NCBI RefSeq assembly: GCF_026914185.1
Contig: NC_070561.1
Coordinates: 3,472,001 to 3,536,000 of the forward strand
DNA length: 64,000 nucleotides
Direction of reading: 5' to 3'
Source of the DNA: Puccinia triticina
Lineage: Eukaryota > Basidiomycota > Pucciniomycetes > Pucciniales > Pucciniaceae
Part shown: positions 32,874 through 44,239 of the stretch, one piece after another
How positions within the stretch are numbered: the first letter of the stretch is position 1
Layout of the letters: each line of letters begins with the position of its first letter
Notes under the pieces: model-generated
Database searches by the model: none
Seen by the model: only the letters and a program-made list of their open reading frames with translations
Told to the model about the DNA's origin: nothing
Translations under genes and position numbers: made by a program

Positions 32874-34122
32874 TTATTCGGAAGGGACGGCCCGTCGGCG
32901 GAATAAAAGTAAAGACAACGAGTGCCCGCACACGATCTCCATCTCTTCATCGTCAGTCTCGAGAATTGACATCAGAGCTGAGAGCGTCTTTTCCACTGGG
33001 TCGAGCATTTTATCCCCTACTTTCGTAGGATTGTCTGTTTTGTTTGTGGGATGCTCAGTTTGCTTTTTTTCACGGATAACACTTCATGCAGTACTCACCG
33101 ATTCGCCATCGATGAGCAGGGCCATACGTGCGGGCGCGTTCTCTCTGTTGACATATTGTGGGGGGATGAGTTTCAGTGAGTAACGGGATGAAGAACACAT
33201 TCAAGGCAAGATGGCGAACCCATGCTCGTAGCTTGATTCGATCAGCCATCACCAGCCGATTCCCAAGGCCATGCCGGTTCCAATCAATCCTCCGGAAATC
33301 TCCCAAACTCCCTTTGCCACTTAAATCTGGAAGGGGTAGTTCGTCATACATGTGATGGCAAATACGATTGCCAATCGACGAGAAGCCAAGCTCCTCTGCA
33401 AACGAAAACATTGTTGCACGGAGTTCCGGCGCACAAGGATGACCCGGGTCTACTCAAGGTACTCGGATTATGCTTCAATAATTCCTTCTCACGAACCCAA
33501 TTTCTAAAATTCAACAACGTCCCACTCACCGGGCCACAAGCCTCCGTAAATAAAAACCGCCAAGGTGCCCTGCGGTTTCAGAATGCGCTCGGCTTCTTTC
33601 CACCAAGTAGGATCGAACCAGTGGGCTGTCGTATTGCACACGAAATAGTGAGCCTTTCACTAATTGTCGTGGGCATGCGTTGAGATGATTTGAGACCTGC
33701 AGGCTGGAGCACTCACCGGAGGTCCCGGCGACCAATAAGTCCACTGAGCCGCTTGCGATCCACGGAAGTGACTCGGCCCGGCCATGGACGAACTCCGCGT
33801 TGGCAATCGTCTTCTTGGCGTAATCCAGCATGGGCTTCGAGGGATCAACTCCTACGACGCGATCAAATTGTCCTTGACGGACCAGCTCAGCACTGACAAT
33901 GCCCTACAACGATTTGGGGCGCGATCTTGTTAACTATGGTTGGGCCATTCAGAATTTTCCTGATCAAATTCACTCAACTGTTCCGCAACCCAAGTCGATG
34001 GCTAGCTCTCCGGAAGCCTGATGATAGTCCATAATTGCTTGGTATAACTCCGGTGGATATGAAGGCCTGTAGCTCGCATAATTTTCGACCGAGTATGAAG
34101 GTGTAGCAAATGTTTCGGCCAT
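32874..34122 (-). CDS. Class I SAM-dependent methyltransferase (type 11, Crg1/Tmt1-like)
   Basis: Transfers a methyl group from S-adenosylmethionine to a small molecule; the closest family pattern is the fungal trans-aconitate methyltransferase/Crg1 group. Substrate unknown. Exons 34122-33979, 33903-33717, 33625-33530, 33449-33099 and 33034-32874 join in phase to 312 residues. Motif I is AIDLGCGTG, assembled across the first splice junction. Motif II is VVGVDPSKPMLDYA; FVHGRAESLPW and SVDLLVAGTS match motifs post-I to III; AHWFDPTWWKEAERILKPQG follows. The N-terminal YASYRPSYPPELY is typical of the family. The acceptor of exon 4 is chosen to give PGHPCAPELRATM and is the least certain join. 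No regulatory site seen. Confidence 0.85.
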
Positions 34123-35013
34123 ATTTCTTGATCGAGCTGGGTGATGAAGAGGATTCGTCCGGTTAGATGAGCCAATCTACTGGATGATTTGTGGGAAGAG
34201 ACTGAAGAGCCTCTGCCTCAGCAAGCCAATAAATATTTATGTATGTTTTAGGAGTCTTGCTTTAGGCCCATTATTCCCTGTCCCCTGGGACCTGTCCAAC
34301 GATCTGTCTCTTTTTTTGGATAGGGCGGCCCGGAAGCCGAGGATTCAAGATAAGCATCCGAGAGCAGGGAATCCGATGAATTTTCCATTCAATCTGGCTC
34401 TGGAAACTGAGACGACGGCTGATCGACACCGGCACTTCACCCGGCCTGTAATTTATGTTGCATACAATTGCAAACGTCAGCAAGTCCGACGCAACTTCGG
34501 CCCGGGAGGGGCAGGAGGTAAGGAGAGGTATGTATGAACTGTTGGCTATTCAGCTGAAGTTGAACTATGTAGAAATTTTAGAATTCAGATCAGCAGGTGG
34601 GCTCAAGGGGAAGCAAAACTGCGACTGAAGTTGATCATGTCAGATAAATACAGGGACACGACTGGCCCCACTCTCGTTGAGTAACCCAAGGTCACCTTGT
34701 ATTCATGAAAGCCGTCCATACATCAGCGTTGCAGAGCTATTCAGAGGACGACAGGGCTGGTGTGAGCGGATGATCTGGCGGGCTATTGCGGGCCGATCTC
34801 AAGCTTGGGCACGTATTGCCGATCGGCCCATTTCTATTAACATGGTAAGTTTAGAAATATCGCCATCTATAAGCTTCAGCTTCCAGCCGAAAAGATTTGC
34901 AAGCAGAAGGACAGGTTTGATGAAGGGTACCAGCACGCTTTCCGTTTGTTGGTCCGGCATGAGAATTATGCACCACCCCGGGCCTGCCACTGCCAGCCGA
35001 TGGCACCCCATCC
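34123..35013. other. No gene seen
   Basis: Promoter side of the methyltransferase. Plus-strand frame 34184-34537 has no recognisable domain and is not called. Confidence 0.4.
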
Positions 35014-35174
35014 CACCTGTGAACAGCCTATAAGATGGTTTGTTGAAGCCCCAGACTCGCGCACAGGAGAGGCTTCACAGAGCCTTTCTGGGGGGCCTTT
35101 TTTGCTCCGTGGATTCCATGGATTCCACGGAATCTGGGTCGCCTGCGCCTCCCAAAGTCCACCCAACTCAAAGT
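35014..35174 (+). repeat. 160-bp dispersed repeat, copy 1
   Basis: From CACCTGTGAACAGCC to AAAGTCCACCCAACTCAAAG. It matches 43935-44094 in inverted orientation at about 90 percent. The centre is a near palindrome, CCGTGGATTCCATGG followed by ATTCCACGG. No terminal repeat was recognised. Confidence 0.75.
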
Positions 35175-35671
35175 ACACGAACTATCTGATCGGTCAACTT
35201 GGTCCGAGCCTCTTGTCGGACCGAGCTTGTCCGACAAGCTTGCAGCCCAGGCCGAGAAAAGTGTACAACTCTTGATCGGATAAACTCAGGCAATGCAGTG
35301 AGGTCCCCCACCGCCACTTTTTGTTTTCATTTTTTCATTCTTTCTCACTCCCCCCCTCAGCAGTATCAAGTTCCATGGGCCAAAGGTTTTGTTTTGGCCG
35401 ATCAACCGTACACTTGTTTCTCCTCGCTTTTGAATGCGGTATACTCACACCTTGGCTGCAATCACATTTTTTTTCTTTTGTCGTTCGGCGCAATAGTTTT
35501 ACTGTTGCACATGTGAGAAAATAAAAGAAACAATCATCTTGATCATGATTGGAAAGGAGGGAAATGAATTCGCGCAGCACAGCGAGGCCAAAATTATACA
35601 AAAGTAAAGAACAACACACAGATGCCAAGGAGAAAAATGAAACAACAAACTATATGAGGTTTTTCCTCTGC
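35175..35671. other. No gene seen
   Basis: No supported gene; 3' flank of the KDZ gene. ACTTGGTCCGAGCC and GGACCGAGCTTGTCC words around 35190-35240 form small inverted repeats. Confidence 0.35.
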
Positions 35672-38600
35672 TTAATCAGCTTGGTGACTGTTGTTAGTTG
35701 CCAGATTCTCGTTAGCAATGTTCAGGAGATTTAACATGTCACCTGCGCTGATTTCTTCGCCATCTACATTGCTACCAGCGTCCTCTTCACCTTCGTCAAT
35801 TCCCGCAAGTATAGCTTCTGAATTGTCTTCGCTTTCGTCATTGTCTGTAGCATGAAACCTTGGCGGTGGAAGGGAATTCACCAGTGAGAACCAAGGATGA
35901 TTGAGTGGGGTCGGCCCATAAATAGTTTTCCAGAGTTCAACAACATCTCCAGCCCAGGATCGCATCAAGGCTTCATGTTCTGAGAGCTCTTCATCAAGGA
36001 TTGATTTCACCAGGGCCAGTTTGTCTTCCTCTTCGCACTCGCCTAGATCAATGGAGGTGATTGGTAGATCATCATGTATCCTTGTGTTTCTTTCGGATCC
36101 CATACTTTCGTCTGAATCAGCCTGGCTCTCGAGAGCATTTGATAATCAACGATCTAGCATTCCACGCATAAGACCTGAGCCTGTGATCTCTCCAGGCATT
36201 TTTCCTAAGCATATGACCTGACTCACCAACATCATCCAATTTTGCCTGGATGGAAGCATGAAGCTTGACAGCCCACGAAATTGCACATTTGAACTCTTTT
36301 CCAACAAGAACCTTTTCTTCATCACTCCTGTCTATTGCTAGGACTGCCTGAATCCCCGCTTGTACATCTGCATTTTTTGCCCACGGCGCTTGCGAATGAA
36401 ACAAGTATACATCTTGCCAGAAGGAAATTTCTAGCGAAAGATTGGTGAATGTATGATAAGTGAGGGGCTGGTTTTCTGGAAGGTTGAGCTGCTCGGGTGC
36501 AAAACGTGTCAGATAGTCGCTCCGATACCCGTTGAATTTGTTCACGGCAGCTGTGATTGGACCTTTGCGACGTTCAATTGCGGCTAGAATTCTTGTGCTG
36601 AGAGTGGTTCCAATGTGCGTTCCCCGATACAGTGGCTGTCGCTCAGCATGCAACTCCACCGCGTGGGAATAGAGTTTTGATTTGGAATGCCATACAAGAA
36701 GTCGTGCATTCTGCTCCTCAGCTGTTGTTAACAGCAAATTAAGTCTTGATGGTCATTTTTTTTTTTAAAAAAAAGGATGCTTACGATTTGTCCCGACCAA
36801 AGCAGCAGGAAAGGATGCAAAATCCACCTCCACTGAGCTCTGCAGCTCTTGAGCCTCGGATATTTCAAGAATAGTTTCCATTATTGAGTCATATGTACCC
36901 GGGTTTTCTCGGTGAGCTGCCAGTTGGTTGATGCGCCTCCTGAGATGGATAAGTGGTTTGAGCAAGCCTGAAGTCAATACTGGCTTACTATAGGGAGCAT
37001 ATTTACCTTAATGTTTCCAAAGTGGCATGCCGGTCTAAATAAACTGCCAAGCGCTCACGTTCTTCGGTCTCAACATCTGTGTGGTTCTGCTGAAAGTTCC
37101 GCTGATCTTGCCACTGGGATTCAAAAAATTCACGGTTGTAGGTCGATTGATCCAGAGAAAATGGGTTTTGAACTCTGGTCAACTCGTTCAGCCGGGCACT
37201 TGCTGCGTCACCCTTCTCACATGCCATCTTGTATTTGTGCTTAATCCACACAACTAGATATCAAGAAATTAGTTGAGCTTGAAATTCATAACAAACTTTA
37301 TTAACAAGTGAATCATGCATCACACATACCCACCTAGAGAAATAATTCCTTTCTTGTTGTGGAACTCAACTTTGAGTTGCAATGAACCAAGTCGATGATT
37401 TCTGGTTGCATGTCTCAAAGCACTGACAAGCGGAGACAAAACAGACCAAAGCCGTTCAAGCCCTTCACCATCTGAGAGGCCCCACCCGTCGTTGAAACGA
37501 GGGCTAAATTCCAACTGACACTTCCAGTTGTGCACATATGAGTGAAACACTGATGTGCCAAAATGTAGCCGATCTGCTTCCTCCGCAAACATGTGACGCT
37601 AGAATGACATGAATAAGTTGCATGGTTTCAATCAGGAGCAGAAGTGAAATAATGCTCACCAAGCCAATGAACTTTTTCATTGTACAACCAATATCGTACA
37701 GGACCCGCACTTCTCTCTCTGAATCAACATCCTGCAGGATCTGATTCATAATCGCCAATGGGTACTTCCGTTTCTCCCCCCCACCAGTAATGTTGGCAAG
37801 ATAAATAGCCGCGTCATGCCTACAGCAGCTCCCCATCAACCCAGTGTCGTCGCAGGCCTTCCAGGTTGATGTACTTCTCTTGTCGTCAGCAGCTTTATGT
37901 GCATCTGCACATCGATCGGCCTAGTAAGGGTAATTTACAAAATTGAACAGGCAATGAGCAAGGTTAAAATCTATTACAAATCAAAAGGAAGAACTCACTT
38001 TGTTGCGAACTCGGTGCAAGTTTTCCTGCGCCAGAATCTTATTGTTCATCTCTTGAATGGCGTCCGGGTGGATAAATTTGCTGGGGGTGATGAGGTCCAA
38101 GTAGTTCTTGCTAGCGGCGAAGTGATGTCGATGTTGGAAATTTCCATCAAGACAGATGATTAATGGTTGAGAAGCGGCTCGGGCCGTCGGACCAAAGCTG
38201 GCAGGACAGGATTCTTTAGCCAAGATCTCCTGCCCAGATAAATTCATAACGTCTTTGAATATGTTGTTAGATCGATTTGAAAGCGCTCGGTAAATATCCA
38301 CAGCAGCTGTGAAAGATCTTCAAAGGTCGCGTCTCTGTTGTACCATCACAATATTAGTAATATATTACAATAAATCTACATTTTTAGTGGAATTATGAGA
38401 TCATTTACCTTTCCCGAGCTGGTCAGGAGAGGATTGGACCGCTCCTCTAGCCAAGCTTGCATGGTATTCATGAAAGGCAAGTTACCCACGGTGCACCACT
38501 GCCATAAGTGGCTATGAAAGCCGAGTAAGTTGAAGGAGAATGCTGTTTGAGGGGCAACCGGCGAACAGCCTAGATAACCATGCGCAAGAAGATGGAGGAG

Positions 38601-39278
38601 GTCAGGTATGCATTTACAGAATCGCATCCGTCTTCGCTTCTGAACTGTCAGCATAAATCATGCCAATTGTTAGCTGGCTGTTGCTTGAGCAGACCGCACA
38701 CCAATGATAAATAAACATAGATTGAAATACAAACTGTTCAGATCTATCAGGTCCACAATACGATAATGGCAGCTTGCTTCTTCGCAGTCACAGAAGATTT
38801 TGGACCTATCGTTCCCCCAGTCAGATGTTGTCCAATTCGCCGTCTCCGACTTGAGAAATAAATATGCGCCATGGAGCGCTGGCATCACCTCAGCCCAGTT
38901 CTTTTCTTGTCTTTCTTGTGCGGCTTGTTGATTCACCTGAGTGTGGTACCTACGCGCATGACCCAGAAGATCAATGGTGACATCGCCGCTTAAATGGTCA
39001 TGGTCTAAGGGGTCGCGGTCGTGATTGCCGGTATCGAAATGTTCTGCCTGTAAGGAGTTTTCGGTGTCCACAAGGTTATCTGCATCTTCTTCGGCACAAT
39101 TGAGGTCGTCTTGCAGTCCCTGGTGTGCGGAAATTAACCCAGGGTTGAAGGTTCGTTGAGGTCCTTGTCCACTAGCGAATTGCTCAAGCCGTTCATATTC
39201 ACGAATCCTATCTTCAAAAGAGGCAATCCTTGGCTGGTATGAAGTCCTTCGCTCGCGAAAAATTCTTGACATTTCCAC
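35672..39278 (-). pseudogene. KDZ-superfamily transposase with CxC1-like N-terminus, one TGA
   Basis: KDZ (Kyakuja-Dileera-Zisupton) transposases are abundant in basidiomycetes. About nine exons run from MEMSRIFRERRTSYQ (39278) to NLATNNSHQAD-stop (35672). Seen in order: a CxC-type cysteine patch (IFCDCEEASCHYRIVDL), a second patch (RMRFCKCIPDLLHLL) with GYLGCSPVAP, FTAAVDIYRAL, CLDGNFQHRHH, DRCADAHKA, CDDTGLMGSCCRHD, VLYDIGCTMKKFIG, SVFHSYVHNWKCQLEFSPR, GWGLSDGEGLERLWS, then helical regions and an acidic tail. These are the KDZ catalytic boxes. An in-frame TGA lies at 38320-38322, between RRDL and RSFTAAVD, where the family usually has Arg (CGA to TGA would explain it). The join near 36130 is also unclear. 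It is probably dead, though otherwise well preserved. Terminal repeats were not found. Confidence 0.85.
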
Positions 39279-39789
39279 TGTCTACCAGATTTTTCTTTTG
39301 GGCTTTGAGAGATGGGCATACACGAATCAGTTTTGAAAGAAAAGTGCATGAAGAAGTGATTGATATCACAGAAAACTTACACCAGGTAGTGAAAATTGAA
39401 CAAGTTGTATGCTTTTCGGAGAGATCAGTTTGATTGCGCATACCAGAGAAACTTCAGACTTGGCCGCATAAATATGTACATATTTACATAAATACATGAC
39501 AAGAGTGGAACTTGTTTTTTCCGCATACAACATTAGACTTGGCCAGCCATTTGGCATACATACAAATTACCATGGATCATAACCCCTAGTCAATACCAAC
39601 ATCAATCATCTTATTTATGATTCAGCAATCAACCCATGAGCAAATAATGAAAGGTTCAAGTTTTTCAATTGATGTGAATTGATCAGAACTGAATCACTGT
39701 TTTTCCCATTTCATGTGCGGAATTTGTGCAATATATCACCTCAAACTTTTCCAGAGTGGGTGAATGCTGGAAACCTCAGCTAGTATTTT
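39279..39789. other. No gene seen
   Basis: AT-rich. Upstream side of the KDZ gene. No supported gene or element border. Confidence 0.4.
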
Positions 39790-40038
39790 GCTTCCAAAGA
39801 ATAGATTATTTGATCATGAAGGTTATGAATAAATAATTCAAGCTTTGGAATCAAGTAAATTGGGTGAGTATAAAGAAACAACATGCAGCTTCTATGTGTG
39901 CAATCCAAAAGAAAAGTCAAAATTTACATATTCCAGTGACTATGTGTTGTTTCTCTTACACTCACTCAATCTAATTGTTTCCTAAGCATGTATTATTTAT
40001 TCATAAACTCATGATCAAATAATCTATGCTTTGGAAGC
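39790..40038. repeat. Fold-back palindrome of about 250 bp
   Basis: The left arm starts GCTTCCAAAGAATAGATTAT (39790) and the right arm ends ATAATCTATGCTTTGGAAGC (40038). Inner parts also pair (TTATGAATAAATAAT with ATTATTTATTCATAA; GGGTGAGTATAAAGAAACAA with TTGTTTCTCTTACACTCACT). A fold-back MITE is likely; no target duplication was identified. Confidence 0.75.
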
Positions 40039-41934
40039 AAGTACATTGATTTATTCTAAGAGAAGGACACATAGTCTCTATCACTCTGGAATTCATGTGT
40101 TTCTTGTGTGTGAAATTTAAAATTGAAATTTCACACACATTCCACCAGATGCTTATAATCATTCAAGTTACTAGCTTCCAATCATGTGTTATCTATTTAT
40201 AGTCTTCATGAAAAAATAGTACATGATCTGGAAGCATTGAAATTGAATTAGTACCAAATACAAAACACATGTTCACTGGACTATGTGTGTTTTTATATTG
40301 CACATATATTTGGATGACCACACTGTGCACATTGGAATTTGGTGAGTTGAATAACAACATAAAACCTCATATGAGATCCCCATGAAATTTTTCCTCCATT
40401 CACCAATCACATTGGTTAGTGAAGTTCAAATTTTAGCCAAAAACTACTTGTTTTTTAAAATCAAGTGATAGAAAGCTATATTCTTTTAATTTTCAATAGA
40501 ATTGTATCTCATAGCAAGCAAGCCCCTTAAAATCCACATCCAGAAAATTTATCCAATAATACTAACATACACAACCCATCACTCTTCATACCTAGTAAAT
40601 CAATATCAAACAAGTGATCACATGTAAATATGGATAACTGAAAATAATTTCAGTGTCTAAATTTGCCACCACAACATATCTGCCTTCCGTGGCCCCAGAG
40701 CATATGCCACATGCAATTTTCATGCCATTTCAAGAAATGAGTTCAACAATAGTTTTTTTTTTCCTTTCTCACATGGTAAAAAATTCACCTCATTAGTTTG
40801 ATTCAAATCATCACTCCAGGAAGAATTGAGAACATAAAAATACTAGATGCCATGAAGCTTTCAATTTTTCAATAGTTGAAGCCAAGCTACCACATAAAAT
40901 CAATTCCATTATCTGCACTAATTTTATGTGCACAGGGCTCAAAAAAGCACCCACTACACTGCACCATGCACTTATTAGCACTTTTGGCCTCTTTTGCCAC
41001 AAAAAGCATTGTAGCATAGCAGAAAGAAGTGTAGAAGCAGGCTAAAACTAACCCAAAAAGGGTGACTGTTGGTGCCACTTTTCTAAAAAAGTGGCAATGT
41101 AGCTTTGTGTAGGAAGTGTAGCAACCAGCTCTACTTCAAAACCTTCAAATCCCCAAAAGGAATCATTCTAGATTTTAAATATATATGAAAAGAATGAATT
41201 CAAACTCAATAATTCTCTCCAGGAATTCTTTATCATTTGATTTGTGGTCAATGAGTTATCCTATCCGGTGGATGTCATATTTAGAGACAAAACTGCATCC
41301 CTCCACACATCCCACATTTTTTATTGGTTGTGTTAAATCCAGTATTGTGTAAAGCCAGTATCCATTTTGTAAGAATTTCAAGATGAGCCCATGTTTATGT
41401 CATTGTGACATGAAACCAAACATACAAATCCGGTGAGTGAAAGTGAAAATCACAGTCTTGCAAATGTCAGGGGCCGGTGCTACTCTCACCTGGAATTTGT
41501 GTTGTACTACAGCAACACATGTCAATATTCTTGGCCAGATCCCTCTATTTGACTTTTAGAATTCTAGGGAACAACACAGCTTTGCCGCGGCCCAAGTAGC
41601 ATAATACCAAAAAACCCCAATAGCCGCAGCCAGAGTAGCATAACACTGAAAAACCCCATAAAAGCACCAATTTGGCCCATTTTGAAACATATAACTCAGA
41701 AATCTCTGACCAATGTTCTCCTGCTGTCTCTCTACATCTACTTGTACCACAAAATAATTGAAAAGTGTTGATTTAGATAACTTTTGCATACTTCTCCAGT
41801 GAGAAAACACAAGAAAAGAACTGCAGAAATGGGAAAAGAAATGGACAAGATGGAAGAAATCTGCATGATAAGAGTAAACAAGTTCTGAAATCAAAGTAGA
41901 GAAGAACTAGTATTCATTGTAAGCCAACAAGCAA
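40039..41934. other. AT-rich gene desert with small palindromes
   Basis: No supported gene. 40108-40141 is a palindrome (GTGTGTGAAATTT ... AAATTTCACACAC). 40166-40240 is a diverged relative of the 39790 arm. 41580-41665 carries two related units around GTAGCATAA(T/C)AC and AAAAACCCCA. Confidence 0.5.
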
Positions 41935-43764
41935 TCAAACAAGAGCTTGCAAGCCTTGAACCTCACTCAAATCTGCTTCGGCTTGACTTGAATCTTGGAT
42001 AAGTGAAATCTGTTGGAAATGCAATGCCTTAAGAATGGCATTGATTTGATCCTTTGAGTATTTGCCGGTATCTTGGTCAAGCAGAGTTGTTTCAAGATCC
42101 ACCATCCCTATGTCCGAAGGGTTGATCGCCTCTGGTTGAATTCTGAGGATGAGATTCAATTCCCGTAAGACCCCACGAGCCTTAGCAGGCCATCCACGCG
42201 ATCGCTTTCCTTGAGTTGCTTTCACTGCATCAGAGGCAAGTGTCAGTTAGACAAAAAAGGCACATAAAAGTTCCTACTTACGCAGCAAGCACCGCAACTT
42301 CTCCCTCATGTCGGCTTTCCTCTGGGCTGCATTGCCAGCTTCCCAAGGCTCAACTGCACGCTGAGGCAATTTCTTGATGGGTCGGGCTGCTGGATTTAGC
42401 TCGGCATCCACCATCATTCCGGTGACCCAAATATGGAACTTCTTCCAGCAATCGTGTTTGGCCTTAAGTATGTCCATGTACATCTCACCGAGGGGAGTTC
42501 CTCCATGTAGGAAGACCGAGCCCGCTGCATCGCTTGAGACAATCAAGACAAAACCTTCCACCTGGTGATCCGCTCTCAGATGGTTAAACTGGAAAGGAAC
42601 AATACAGGTCTATCAACCTCTGATTAAAAAGATGAAATTATAAAACATACCTTTTTTGTTACACCATTGATCCACTTCTTACATACTGATAGAGCCTCGG
42701 CGCCGCTTCTACTAGCCTGTTGTACTTTCACAGCCGGTGCTACCATTCTGTTGTTCTCCGCTCGAGCTTGAAGAAATTCCGTGTCGATCTCCCCAGCTGC
42801 GTCGCGATCCTCTTCCTCTATGTCTTCAGGATTGTCAGCCTCCGCAAGACCAATGGCTTGCCGCAGTTTGTTGAGAAACTCAACGTCATTATACTTGAGC
42901 TGCTCGGCCTCGGTTAGTCCTCGCCACTTTTCTCCGACTTGCTGCATCCGTTCCCCAGGGGGGAATTCCTCTTTGGGATTGATAAAAACAAAAAAATGAG
43001 CTGAAATGACATCTTTGTAGATAGTCAGAAGTACCCTTACTTCTGGCAAAAAGTTGGAGCGCTTCATGAGCGTATCGACAATAGTTGTTGAACCTGTTTG
43101 GCCCTTTCATCTTGTTGAATCCACCAACCCACTTGAACAGGATCTCCGATCGTACCTCGTGCGTAATTGCCAACTCGTGTATCTTCTTCTGGTACTCAAG
43201 GGTCAAGTGCTTGAGTTCGTCTTTGATGCAGTTGGTAAGCCGTTTAACTTTACCAGTGGCATAGGCGACTTCTCGGACAGTAGCCGAATTTCCATTGCTT
43301 AAGCGAACATCCAATTCAGCACGAGCTTGGGCTTGAGGTCCAAGTGCCGCCGAATGGATGGTCGCAGGTGCTTCATTGGCCGCCGCGGCTGGTTCAGATG
43401 GAGGTGGGTTGCTGGAGGATGTGGACGGTTGAGTTTCTCCAGAGATCTTGGCTTGGCTTCTGTTCTTCTTGGTGAAGTTCACCCTCCGTTTGCCTCGTGT
43501 ACTCGTAGTCGCCTTTGAACCACCCCTGCCTCTCCCTCTTCCCCTACCCATACCGGTGCCACCGCCGCCACGAGAAGTAGTTCCGGAGTTGATTTCGACG
43601 CTGGTTTGAGCAGTGAAATCATCATTGAATCCATTCAATTCGCGTTCGTTCCCAGAGGGTCCTTGGGTAAACTGGCGACGGCCGGCGGCAAAGTTAAAGA
43701 TGAGCTGTCCGTTATCATCGAGTTGATAGCCTTGTAGATTGGGTTCAATATTTGGGTCGGCCAT
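41935..43764 (-). CDS. HMG-box-like protein of an expanded fungal family
   Basis: Function unknown; probably nuclear and DNA- or chromatin-associated. Exons 43764-43041, 42970-42651, 42588-42282 and 42224-41935 join in phase to 546 residues without stops. An RG-rich tract (GTGMGRGRGRGRGG, residues 70-85) and basic RGKRRVNFTKKNRS suggest nucleic-acid binding. The centre reads MKGPNRFNNYCRYAHEALQLF, then, across intron 1, PPGERMQQVGEKWRGLTEAE; this order resembles an HMG-box helix pattern (RF-Y at the start, later VGEKWR-LT-E-Y). An acidic segment and a C-terminal region with no known domain follow. A repeat copy (43935) lies in its promoter region. ATG 43764 (MADPNIEPN) is preferred over 43818. 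The HMG assignment is by eye and tentative. Confidence 0.7.
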
Positions 43765-43934
43765 GTAGTAACGAGATAGCGACCAGGCACAATTCACGAC
43801 AATAAGGTACCTGTTCAAGCTGGGATAAGGTCCAAATCACAATTAGTTGATGTTTTTGAACTGCTTGAGATTTCCAGACAAAGTTTGACGTAGTCGTAGA
43901 AAAATGTGTGGTGAGTTGGGACACCGGTGTGGGG

Positions 43935-44094
43935 ACTTTGACTTAGGTGGACTTTGGGAGGCGCGCGCGACCCAGATTCCGTGGAACCCATGGAATCCAC
44001 GGAGCAAAAAAGGCCCCGCAGAAAGGCTCTGTGAAGCCTTTCCTGTGCGCGAGTCTGGGGCTTCAACATACCAACTTGGGGGCTGTTCACAGGT
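43935..44094 (-). repeat. 160-bp dispersed repeat, copy 2
   Basis: Inverted relative of 35014-35174, running from ACTTTGACTTAGGTGGACTT to GGGGGCTGTTCACAGGTG. It lies between the divergent starts of the HMG-like gene and the Eaf3 gene. Confidence 0.75.
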
Positions 44095-44239
44095 GCCCCA
44101 TCCGTGTTCCGAGCCCTCCAGGGTTCGGGGGACCCTTCTGCCCCCCGGAAGAGCACCAATTCAAGAGCACAGTAACCATATCGAGCAACTTGACAGTTCC
44201 CATATCCCAACGCAACATACGACTACACGACAGATACGA

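Noticed and set aside
34184..34537. Plus-strand open frame upstream of the methyltransferase
   Set aside because: No domain or supporting splice sites; it overlaps the probable promoter region of the opposite-strand gene.
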